Positions 1 through 6,349 of a stretch of DNA of 11,542 nt are shown here, one piece after another; the first letter of the stretch is position 1, and every line of letters starts with the position of its first letter. Under the pieces are notes generated by a model, which had not been told where the DNA came from, did no database searches, and saw nothing but the letters and a program-made list of their open reading frames with translations. The stretch comes from Pseudomonadota bacterium (GTDB lineage Bacteria > Desulfobacterota > DSM-4660 > Desulfatiglandales > B25-G16): NCBI GenBank assembly GCA_015223015.1, contig JADFWK010000040.1:1-11542 (forward strand). Reading direction: 5' to 3'. The translations under genes and the position numbers were made by a program.

Positions 1-147
1 CTCTTGCTGGGATCCTTGTGGGGTGTGGGGTTTGGTGTATTGGTTGGTATACATCAACACTGGGAGGTTGTCAATTGGGAAAACTCTTTCCTCCAGGCTA
101 ACGTCAAAGTCCAGGGCATGGGGTTTCCTTCTTGGAGGGTATTATAA
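1..147 (+). CDS. possible 3' end of an unrecognised ORF (partial)
   Basis: Frame 1 is open from the window edge to a TAA at 145-147, giving 48 residues. It starts with a hydrophobic, glycine-rich stretch (LLLGSLWGVGFGVLVGI), followed by a more polar tail rich in Trp and Asn (HQHWEVVNWENSF) and a short end (QANVKVQGMG...). I do not recognise the family; the look is of a membrane segment plus a short tail. The last third coincides with a copy of the 19-bp repeat that also ends the mobile element at 9970-10221, so the natural 3' end may have been replaced by repeat sequence. The start lies outside the window. A second frame (23-226) is also open here, so coding status is uncertain. Confidence 0.3.
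   Translation, partial: LLLGSLWGVGFGVLVGIHQHWEVVNWENSFLQANVKVQGMGFPSWRVL
94..120 (+). repeat. solo copy of mobile-element terminal repeat (copy A)
   Basis: Positions 94-112 read CAGGCTAACGTCAAAGTCC, one mismatch from the right terminus of the element at 9970-10221 read on the minus strand. The match continues through AGGGCATG to 120. No partner end in opposite orientation is visible in the 130 bp before the next gene, so this is a solo or decayed terminus. It overlaps the 3' end of the open frame at 1-147. Confidence 0.6.
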
Positions 148-247
148 AAGGCTTGACCAAGAGGGAGGGTTATGGCTTAAAAGGACTAACCTTAGGAGAT
201 TATACCTTGCTCTCACTCCTTTTTGATTGATTTGCCTTACTTGACCT
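148..247. other. short intergenic stretch, nothing supported
   Basis: This gap lies between the stop of the partial ORF and the stop of the minus-strand nicotinamidase. It contains a weak AGGAG...CTCCT pair followed by five T (about 198-225), but the loop is over 20 nt and I do not call a terminator. No other structure is visible. Confidence 0.4.
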
Positions 248-994
248 TCAGAATGTCTTTATCTTTTGAAGGTCCAGTTCTTTCCAGATCGTAATCCCTT
301 TGGCCTTCATCTCTTTCAAAGCCTTTGCCGAGGTTTCAGGTGCCACTCCTTTGCACAGCCCTTCTATGACTAATACCTTGTATCCTGCATCAGCCGCATC
401 TATAGCCGTTGCTTTCACACAGTAATCGGTTGCAATCCCATAGACAACGATTTTCTGAATCCCGTTTCTCTTCAGGATCTGATCGATTTCAGTCTTTTGC
501 CCACCATCGTCCATAAATCCAGAGTAACTATCATATCTTGTATCCCTGCCCTTTTGAACGACGGCCAGGAAAAGATTATTGTCCACAAGGATCCCCGCAT
601 TTTTTGTTCCCTGCACACAATGAGGAGGCCAGAGAACCTGAGTCCTTCCCTCGATCTTTATAACCTCAAAGGCCTTCCCCCCAGGATGATTAGTATAAAA
701 TGATATATGATCTCCAGGGTGCCAGTCCTGTGTCGCGAAGATAGGATATCCCTCTCTGCTAAGAGTCTCGGTGGCCTTCTGGACCTTCTGAACAAAGGTC
801 TTGTCTGTGCCATTGACTGCTAATGAGCCCTTCTTCCAGGTAGTAAAATCTCCCTGGACATCCGCCACAATGACTCCTATTTCTCCCGCGGCAATGGCCA
901 TAGTTATATGAGACGTAAGGAAAATCCCACTCAATACCATGATTATTAAACAAAGTTTGGATTTTTCGAAAGAGAGATCGTATATTGTATACAA
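248..994 (-). CDS. pncA: nicotinamidase (PncA-type isochorismatase family), probably exported
   Basis: Hydrolyses nicotinamide to nicotinate and ammonia, the first step of the Preiss-Handler salvage route to NAD. With the long start (248 aa) the cysteine-hydrolase triad is clear: Asp45 in VADVQGDF, Lys148 in VVQKGRD and Cys192 in ATDYCV. The metal site fits Asp90-x-His92, His96 and His125 (the last in WPPHCVQGT), as in known nicotinamidases. Residues 11-37 look like a Sec signal (KSK, then a hydrophobic run, then AIAAG), which is unusual because PncA is normally cytoplasmic. The start is unresolved: TTG at 994 keeps the charged n-region but has no Shine-Dalgarno and abuts a predicted -10; ATG at 940 fits the promoter but gives an uncharged signal. 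It is divergent from pncB, the next enzyme of the pathway. Family confidence is high; localisation is inferred. Confidence 0.9.
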   Translation of the reverse strand: MYTIYDLSFEKSKLCLIIMVLSGIFLTSHITMAIAAGEIGVIVADVQGDFTTWKKGSLAVNGTDKTFVQKVQKATETLSREGYPIFATQDWHPGDHISFYTNHPGGKAFEVIKIEGRTQVLWPPHCVQGTKNAGILVDNNLFLAVVQKGRDTRYDSYSGFMDDGGQKTEIDQILKRNGIQKIVVYGIATDYCVKATAIDAADAGYKVLVIEGLCKGVAPETSAKALKEMKAKGITIWKELDLQKIKTF

Positions 995-1023
995 GAATTA
1001 GAATGACATTCGTCTCTTGTCAA
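995..1023 (-). promoter_or_regulatory. sigma70-like promoter for the nicotinamidase gene
   Basis: On the minus strand there is a perfect -35 TTGACA (1023-1018), a 17-bp spacer and a -10-like TAATTC (1000-995). Transcription would start near 988, inside the longest reading of the downstream gene, which argues that translation begins at ATG 940 or that another promoter is used. Confidence 0.5.
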
Positions 1024-1364
1024 GAAAGTTCTGCTGCGAAAATTTTATTTATCTCAGCCAAAAAGTTGCACCAAGGAATCAGAAGCACGCCCTGTGACAG
1101 ATCAGCCAAGAATAATCCTGAAAAGGGGAAGATTTATTTTTGGAAAATTGGTAAGATCTATGGTAAATGTAGCCCCGGATAGTATGGCCATTTCAGTTTT
1201 GTGTATGGGTGTTAGGGCGTTGACTGAAACGGCTTCTGGTGTTCAGTTCACGGGGGTCAGTGAGAGACACGGAATTGAAGTAGAAGAATGCCTGGCGGAC
1301 TGATTCCTCCTCCTGTGAACTGTTGGCGTTGCATTAAATCTTTTCTAAGTGAGGTGTACCAATT
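1024..1364. other. intergenic region upstream of pncB
   Basis: About 340 bp between the divergent salvage genes. I see no clear plus-strand promoter and no recognisable riboswitch. A 7-bp inverted pair (TTTCAGT 1191-1197, ACTGAAA 1223-1229) is too short to interpret. A GTG-initiated open frame (1094-1303, 69 codons) has no good ribosome binding site and no recognisable family, so it is not called. Confidence 0.4.
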
Positions 1365-2528
1365 GTGTTTCACACAGCCACGCATAAAGAGGTAAAAGAG
1401 GGTCTGGTTACCGATATCTACTTTGAAAGAACAAAGAAGATCTTAGAGGCCAAAGGGATAGATCTATCTGTTCGGGCGGAGTTTATGGCCCATGGTTTCC
1501 CATCAAATTGGCCTTGGGCAGTACTCGCAGGGGTTGAGGAATGCGCCGAGGTCTTAAAAGATCTTCCAGTTGATGTTAGGGTGATGAGAGAAGGCACAAT
1601 ATTTGGTATTAAACAGCCGGTAATGGAGATCAGCGGAAAGTATCTCGATTTCGGCCAGTATGAAACAGCACTCCTTGGTATGATATGTCAGGCATCTGGC
1701 ATCGCTACCATGGCTGCCCGGTGTAAAAAGGCAGCAGGTAAAAAAGAGGTAATCAGTTTTGGTGCTCGCAGGGTGCACCCCACAATAGCTCCCTTGATAG
1801 AGAGAAATGCATATATAGGGGGCTGCGATGGGGTATCTGTGGGTCTTGGGGCAAAACTCGCTGGAATAGAGCCGTCTGGGACCATGCCTCATGCACTCAT
1901 TTTGCTTATGGGCGATACGGTGACAGCCACAAAGGCATTCGACGAGGTAATCGAACCAGGGGTTAGAAGGGTGAGTCTGATAGACACCTTTAACGACGAA
2001 AAGATAGAGGCCCTTAACGTTGCCGGTGCTTTAGGCAAGAAGCTGTATGCTGTGCGGCTTGATACACCAAGAAGCAGGCGGGGAGATTTTGTGGAGATAA
2101 TGAGAGAGGTAAGATGGGAACTTGATCTCAGGGGATACAGAGATATAAAGCTCCTTCTGAGCGGTGGCATCGATGAAAGGGATATTGAACGGTACAATGT
2201 GCTTGCAGATGCCTATGGTGTTGGAACTGCAGTAAGCGCTGCGCCGGTAGTGGATTTTTCTATGGATATAATAGAAATAGATGGGCATCCCATTGCCAAG
2301 AGGGGGAAAAGGTCCGGCAGCAAGAGGGTCTTACGATGTAAGGACTGTTTCAACACAAGGGTTTGTTCTGTCAAAGAAAAGCCCTCGAGGTGTTCATGTG
2401 GAGGTGCTGAAGAGGAGATATTGGTTGACTTTTTCTCTAAGGGAAACCTGAAATATCCCTTGCCTGAACCTTCCGAGATCAGGGAATTTGTATTACAACA
2501 GTTGAACAAGGTGGAATTGTACTGCTAA
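1365..2528 (+). CDS. pncB: nicotinate phosphoribosyltransferase, archaeal-type with zinc knuckle
   Basis: Converts nicotinate and PRPP to nicotinate mononucleotide in the cytoplasm (Preiss-Handler salvage). The 387-aa protein shows the type II phosphoribosyltransferase architecture: an N-terminal domain to about residue 115, then an alpha/beta barrel with SFGARRVHP (131-139), IGGCDGVSVG (151-160), GTMPHA (172-177), LDTPRSRRGD (232-241) and the phosphate-binding LLLSGGID (263-270). The C-terminus carries CKDC (325-328), Cys334 and CSC (343-345), a zinc-ribbon-like tail as in the Thermoplasma-type enzymes; the classical E. coli PncB lacks it. The start is GTG 1365, with GAGG at 1351-1354 ten bases upstream. 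It lies 12 bp before the KptA-like gene, so the two are probably co-transcribed, and it diverges from the nicotinamidase. Nothing looks truncated. Confidence 0.92.
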   Translation: MFHTATHKEVKEGLVTDIYFERTKKILEAKGIDLSVRAEFMAHGFPSNWPWAVLAGVEECAEVLKDLPVDVRVMREGTIFGIKQPVMEISGKYLDFGQYETALLGMICQASGIATMAARCKKAAGKKEVISFGARRVHPTIAPLIERNAYIGGCDGVSVGLGAKLAGIEPSGTMPHALILLMGDTVTATKAFDEVIEPGVRRVSLIDTFNDEKIEALNVAGALGKKLYAVRLDTPRSRRGDFVEIMREVRWELDLRGYRDIKLLLSGGIDERDIERYNVLADAYGVGTAVSAAPVVDFSMDIIEIDGHPIAKRGKRSGSKRVLRCKDCFNTRVCSVKEKPSRCSCGGAEEEILVDFFSKGNLKYPLPEPSEIREFVLQQLNKVELYC

Positions 2529-2540
2529 CAGGGAAACAGA

Positions 2541-3281
2541 GTGGTTAAGAAGAACATAAGAAAGGTAGGTAATCTGAGCCGATTGATGACCTACATGTTA
2601 GGCACAAGGCCGGATGAATTTGGCCTTGTTCCTGATAAAGAGGGTTACATAACCATCAAGGAGCTTCTCAAGGCTATCAATGAAGAACCCGGCACGAAAT
2701 ATGTTCGTGAATCCCATATAAGAGAGGTGCTCTTGCATGATAGAGATGGTGTTTTTGAGATTGACGAGAAAAAGATCAGATCTTCTCAGTGGGAGGCTTG
2801 CCTGAAAAGCAAAGGGCAAAACCCTGTTCCTCCCCCAAAAATCCTTTTCAAAGGAGTAAAAAAAAAGGCATATCCCTTTGTTCTTAAGGCTGGTCTATTG
2901 CCAGGATCAAAAGATCATGTGCTGTTGGCAACAAATAGGGATCTTTCTACCCGTATTGCACACCGCTTAGATCAAAATCCAGTTCTATTAGAAATAAAAG
3001 CGGGAGCAGCCCATGAGAACGGGATAAGGTTCTATCCCTTTGGCGACTCTCTGTATCTGGCAGATGAGATCCCGGTACAGTTTATCAGTGGGCCACCATT
3101 GGTCAAGGACATAGCTGTCAAAGAAAAACCGATAGAGAAAAAAAGCCAGATTGAGCCTGGGTCCTTTATCTTGAGGGCAGAAAGAGACCCTGATTTCAAG
3201 CGGCGAAACAAGGCAAAGAAAAGGGCTGGGTGGAAGGAAGAGGTGAGAAAGAGCAGGAAAAGAAGACTCGGATACAACTAG
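2541..3281 (+). CDS. KptA/Tpt1-family RNA 2'-phosphotransferase-like protein, catalytic residues degraded
   Basis: Classical KptA/Tpt1 moves an internal RNA 2'-phosphate to NAD+, releasing nicotinamide. The 246-aa product aligns along the whole family. The N-terminal winged-helix part covers LSRLMTYML (12-20), FGLVPDKEGY (27-36) and FEIDEKKIRSSQ (72-83). The ADP-ribosyltransferase-like part covers PPPKILFKG (97-105), AGLLPGSKDHVLLA (117-130), NPVLLEIKA (146-154) and LYLADEIPVQFI (171-182). Key residues differ: the LRH motif reads L-G-T (Gly21, Thr22), QGH is Q-W-E, HGT is K-G-V (104-106) and the R-H before the VHLS strand is Lys124-Asp125; only the Arg of IRxxQ (Arg80) remains. A basic tail of about 60 residues is added. 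It may be an inactive nucleotide or RNA binder. It starts at GTG 2541 with AGGGA six bases upstream, 12 bp after pncB. Confidence 0.75.
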   Translation: MVKKNIRKVGNLSRLMTYMLGTRPDEFGLVPDKEGYITIKELLKAINEEPGTKYVRESHIREVLLHDRDGVFEIDEKKIRSSQWEACLKSKGQNPVPPPKILFKGVKKKAYPFVLKAGLLPGSKDHVLLATNRDLSTRIAHRLDQNPVLLEIKAGAAHENGIRFYPFGDSLYLADEIPVQFISGPPLVKDIAVKEKPIEKKSQIEPGSFILRAERDPDFKRRNKAKKRAGWKEEVRKSRKRRLGYN

Positions 3282-3302
3282 GCCTTGCCGTGTCATTTGT
3301 TT

Positions 3303-3331
3303 CTGTGTTCTGTCTCTGATATTTTTATAAT
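3303..3331 (+). promoter_or_regulatory. candidate promoter for the RNase gene
   Basis: A perfect -10 TATAAT lies at 3326-3331 in an AT-rich stretch. The hexamer 17 bp upstream (CTGTGT, 3303-3308) is a poor -35, so the call rests on the -10 alone. Confidence 0.3.
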
Positions 3332-3376
3332 AGAGTGGTTTTGCTTGAAACTGTTTAAGGCTTTACCCGAGACACC

Positions 3377-3457
3377 GTGGCTTATACAGGGCTTGGTTTT
3401 ACTGTCATGATTTTGGCCATCATCTCTTTCTTCTTCTCCCCCAAACAAAGAAGATAG
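3377..3457 (+). CDS. possible 26-residue single-pass membrane peptide
   Basis: GTG at 3377 opens a frame to TAG at 3455-3457. The product is a glycine-containing hydrophobic helix (GLGFTVMILAIISFFF) ending in a basic cap (SPKQRR), a pattern typical of small bacterial membrane proteins. There is no convincing Shine-Dalgarno and only one start option upstream of the hydrophobic run (ATG 3407 is internal). The frame could equally be chance in T-rich DNA. No family recognised. Confidence 0.2.
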   Translation: MAYTGLGFTVMILAIISFFFSPKQRR

Positions 3458-3522
3458 CAGATTCCACAAAGTATTATCTCCCCTGGGGAGTAAACCCTTT
3501 TACCGGAGGCCCGGGACCTCTT

Positions 3523-5505
3523 ATGGCTGAGGGAAAGATCACTGAATATATCGACCAGAAGAAAATCGTGCTATCGGTCTGCCTGAAAGATAGGGGCAGC
3601 AAGTTACAGCTCCTCACCCTGTCTAATCATGAAGTAAGTATTTCGCCCAAAAGGACTCTCCTGCTTTCATCTACCACCTTGGATATTTCCAGGTCACGGG
3701 AGGAATTGCTCAGTGAGTTGAAAGAAATTGAGAAGAGACGCACGGATTACATGACCCAGGTTTCTGTTCAGGCTATCTGGGAGCTCACCCATGAGGAAAA
3801 TGAGACGTTTACCTACAAGTACCTTGCTCAGCTCGTCTTTGGTGAATCTGTCACTGATGATCACATATCTGCTCTGGTGAGGGCTGTTTTCTTTGACAGA
3901 GTCTATTTCAAGATGAAGGACGACTATTTCATCCCCAACAGCCCGGATAAGGTGGAACAGATCAGGACCGCGAGAGAAGTAGCTGAATTAAGAGAAAGGG
4001 AGATTACTGAAGGAGCAACCTGGCTCAAGGAGCTAATCAATAATAGGAATCCTCAGGACCCCCCTCTCAAGGAAAAGATCATTGAAACAATGGTTCAGCT
4101 CGCCCTTTATGGAAAAGATGCCCCGGATTTTAAGCTGGGCAAAGACATGTTTACCCGTTCTGGAATTAAAGATATAGATCGGGCGCGTCACCTCTTGGTA
4201 AAGCTAGGGGTGTGGAATGAAGACGAGAACCTCGATCTTCACAGGTTCAAAACAAGCATCGATTTCAGTGAGTCCGCCCTCAGAGAGGCAGACGATGTAG
4301 CCAAGAAAGCGATGGACCCCTCAGATCGGGAAGACCTGACAGATCTTACTGCCTTTACCATTGATGGACCACTTACCAGGGACTTTGATGATGCATTGAG
4401 CCTGGAACCCCTTGAGGGGGGCTATAGGCTCGGTGTGCACGTTACCGATTTAACACCCTTTATCCAGATCGATGGACATTTGGATAGGGAGGCTTCAACG
4501 AGGGCAAGCTCTATCTATCTTCCGGCAACACAGATTCCTATGTTTCCTGCAACCCTTTCTAACAATGCATTGAGTTTGGTAAAGGGGCTTGACCGGTTAG
4601 CCATATCCCTTTTAGCGGACTTTGATGGGGAGTGGAACCTGAAGGATTATCGGTTTGTACCTTCCATGGTAAGAATTCAAGAGCAGCTTACCTATGATCA
4701 GGTGAATGCGTTGCGGAGTAAGGAGCCAGTTTTTTCAACCCTCTATAAATTGACTCAGGCGCTCAGGCAGAAGAGGGTTGCTGCCGGTGCCTTAGTTATC
4801 CCCTTGCCAGAAATCGATTTTGAATTTGAAGGCAATTCAGATGTGCAGATTAGACTTGTAGAACAGGACACACCTGCTAGAACGATAGTCTCAGAATGCA
4901 TGATCCTCTACAACTGGCTAGCAGCAAAATTTGCCGCTGACACAGAACTGCCGATCCTTTACAGGAGTCAGGAGTCTCCTCAGGAGAGATTATTCATTGA
5001 TAAATCCAACTATACCTATTACGTATTTCAACAGAGGCGCAAACTTCAACCCCTTTTCATCGATACCACATTCCAACCACATAGCGGTCTGGGTGTCGAT
5101 GTCTACACGAATGCCACTTCCCCGTTAAGAAGATACTTAGACCTTGTTATGCAGAGACAAATCCATGCTGCTTTGCTCGAGAAAAGCCCCCCGTACACTC
5201 AATCGCGGCTTAAGGATTTGACCCCAGTGATACAGCAGACATTAAGAGATATTCAAGTAATGAAGAGAAATCAGATCAGATATTGGCTACTGAAACATCT
5301 TGCCACACGAAAAGACGATCGTTTCACTGCACTTGTTTTTCAAAAGCTTAGAAACAAGTATTTGATAATACTGACTGATTTTCTCTTCGTCGCTGAACTC
5401 CCAATAGTAAGTGGGCCTGAGTTGTCACCCGGGGAGGAGATTAGAGTGGTGATGAAAAAATCAGATCCTTGGGAAGACCTCCTGATCCTTGAGCTGGCTG
5501 ATTAA
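3523..5505 (+). CDS. RNase II/R-family 3'-5' exoribonuclease (RNB domain)
   Basis: A cytoplasmic hydrolytic exoribonuclease degrading RNA 3' to 5'. The 660-aa protein has an N-terminal small beta domain (about 1-50), a helical linker region (about 55-260) and the RNB core from about 275. The Mg-binding cluster is intact: Asp281, Asp287, Asp289 and Asp290 in IDGPLTRDFDDA. Other RNB hallmarks are GVHVTDLT (304-311), ATQIPMFPATLSNNALSL (335-352), SECMILYNWLA (457-467), YRSQE (480-484) and the catalytic-arginine block TSPLRRYLDLVMQR (532-545). The last ~70 residues may be a reduced S1-like fold. It is near RNase II in length and shorter than RNase R (about 800); the divergent N-terminus resembles the cyanobacterial/chloroplast branch more than E. 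coli RNase II, so I give no symbol. The ATG at 3523 is the first in frame; GGAGG at 3505-3509 is 13 bases away, a long spacing. It converges with the minus-strand operon. Confidence 0.88.
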   Translation: MAEGKITEYIDQKKIVLSVCLKDRGSKLQLLTLSNHEVSISPKRTLLLSSTTLDISRSREELLSELKEIEKRRTDYMTQVSVQAIWELTHEENETFTYKYLAQLVFGESVTDDHISALVRAVFFDRVYFKMKDDYFIPNSPDKVEQIRTAREVAELREREITEGATWLKELINNRNPQDPPLKEKIIETMVQLALYGKDAPDFKLGKDMFTRSGIKDIDRARHLLVKLGVWNEDENLDLHRFKTSIDFSESALREADDVAKKAMDPSDREDLTDLTAFTIDGPLTRDFDDALSLEPLEGGYRLGVHVTDLTPFIQIDGHLDREASTRASSIYLPATQIPMFPATLSNNALSLVKGLDRLAISLLADFDGEWNLKDYRFVPSMVRIQEQLTYDQVNALRSKEPVFSTLYKLTQALRQKRVAAGALVIPLPEIDFEFEGNSDVQIRLVEQDTPARTIVSECMILYNWLAAKFAADTELPILYRSQESPQERLFIDKSNYTYYVFQQRRKLQPLFIDTTFQPHSGLGVDVYTNATSPLRRYLDLVMQRQIHAALLEKSPPYTQSRLKDLTPVIQQTLRDIQVMKRNQIRYWLLKHLATRKDDRFTALVFQKLRNKYLIILTDFLFVAELPIVSGPELSPGEEIRVVMKKSDPWEDLLILELAD

Positions 5506-5596
5506 CCGTATCAGGTAGTACATTGGTAACGTTCAAAAGTGTTGGCATAAACCATATAGAGTAGTCGTTCACGTTCGCTAGGAAATACGACATACC
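5506..5596. other. convergent intergenic gap, no clear terminator
   Basis: Two convergent transcription units end here. A 5-bp GTCGT...ACGAC pair (about 5565-5592) without a T-run is the only hairpin seen, so I do not call an intrinsic terminator. Confidence 0.35.
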
Positions 5597-6349
5597 CTAC
5601 ACCTCAACGGTCTTGGTTAGGATCAAGGTGCCCTCGTCATCGTATACCAATATCTTCAAGATGAGCGGTTCATTCAGGGGATTGCTGAGAGCGTATTGGC
5701 TCTTCACCGTTTTGAATCGCTTGATCACAAACCGCTGCCCCTGCCGGTAGTTTACCGGAAGTCCGTCTTTGAGCTGGGAGTTCGGGTACACCAGAACCTC
5801 AGAGTGATCTGACCCCTTGAGCCGAGCAAGGACAAAAATGCGGCCACTGATCGGTTCATCAGTTTCCTGGGTGTTGATAAGATTGAAGGTGACCACAAGC
5901 CTTACGTTCTCACGTGCTACCTTGACCTGAGCAATATCTATCAGATCAGGAAAGGAGGGTTCATGGTCACTGCTTTCAGCAGCAGATTCGATGCTCTGCT
6001 CCCGCTTCTCTCTGATATGGGCACCTAATAGTGCAATCTGTTGCTCCGCTCGCTCGAGGCTCTTTCGGGTGGTGGCAAGGGCTTCGGTGAGCTCAGCCCT
6101 CTCCGCTGCCTTTTCTTTACCTGCTCGATAAAGATCGAAATATTCGTAGGTGAGAAAGAGGGTTGCAATGATATAGCACACAAAGAACACAGCAGCCACG
6201 AGAAGCAAGATGGGAGAGACCTTACCGTTCCACACCGTACCGGAGCGCTTAAACACCATGATGGTGAGGGGCTCGGTGCGCTGAGAGCGGCCTTTCAGCT
6301 CTTTTTTTCCTCTGCTGCCCCGAGCCATGTTTCTCTCTGGATCTTCCAT
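5597..6349 (-). CDS. bitopic membrane protein with coiled coil and periplasmic beta domain, unknown function
   Basis: No family recognised. The 250-aa product has a strongly basic cytoplasmic N-terminus (about 1-43), one transmembrane helix (about 45-68, rich in L, V, A and F), a charged coiled-coil stretch (about 72-118, E/A/R/K-rich with leucine spacing), an acidic linker (about 119-135) and a C-terminal domain of alternating hydrophobic strands (about 136-250). The positive-inside rule places the C-terminus in the periplasm. The layout resembles scaffold or regulatory partners of cell-wall enzymes, and the segment before the helix (LTIMVFKRSG) recalls the N-termini of some M23 peptidases, but no peptidase domain follows. 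The gene overlaps the end of the L,D-transpeptidase gene by 55 bp, or by 34 bp if ATG at 6328 (preceded by GAGAG) is used. It is the last gene of the purB operon. Confidence 0.75.
   Translation of the reverse strand: MEDPERNMARGSRGKKELKGRSQRTEPLTIMVFKRSGTVWNGKVSPILLLVAAVFFVCYIIATLFLTYEYFDLYRAGKEKAAERAELTEALATTRKSLERAEQQIALLGAHIREKREQSIESAAESSDHEPSFPDLIDIAQVKVARENVRLVVTFNLINTQETDEPISGRIFVLARLKGSDHSEVLVYPNSQLKDGLPVNYRQGQRFVIKRFKTVKSQYALSNPLNEPLILKILVYDDEGTLILTKTVEV

Larger units (their letters stand above)
3282..3522. other. intergenic region before the RNase gene
   Basis: A 241-bp gap holding a consensus -10 (3326-3331), a possible 26-codon membrane peptide (3377-3457) and a GGAGG ribosome binding site (3505-3509) for the RNase. 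No terminator hairpin is visible after the KptA-like gene, so read-through into the RNase gene is possible. Confidence 0.4.

Noticed and set aside
198..225. AGGAG...CTCCT followed by T5 as an intrinsic terminator
   Set aside because: Stem is only five pairs with a loop over 20 nt, and it lies in the wrong position for the partial ORF.
23..226. 67-codon plus-strand frame near the left edge
   Set aside because: Overlaps the frame 1 partial ORF, has low-complexity Gly/Trp/Arg content and no Shine-Dalgarno.
1094..1303. 69-codon GTG-initiated frame in the pncA-pncB gap
   Set aside because: No convincing ribosome binding site, no recognisable family, and length within chance expectation; kept out of the gene list.
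995..1364. NAD-responsive riboswitch upstream of pncB
   Set aside because: The pathway makes it tempting, but no conserved motif or extended helix could be recognised.
5523..5546. Degenerate match to the 19-bp repeat in the convergent gap (GGTAACGTTCAAAAGTGTT)
   Set aside because: Needs two insertions to align and lacks the CAGGG end; probably coincidence.
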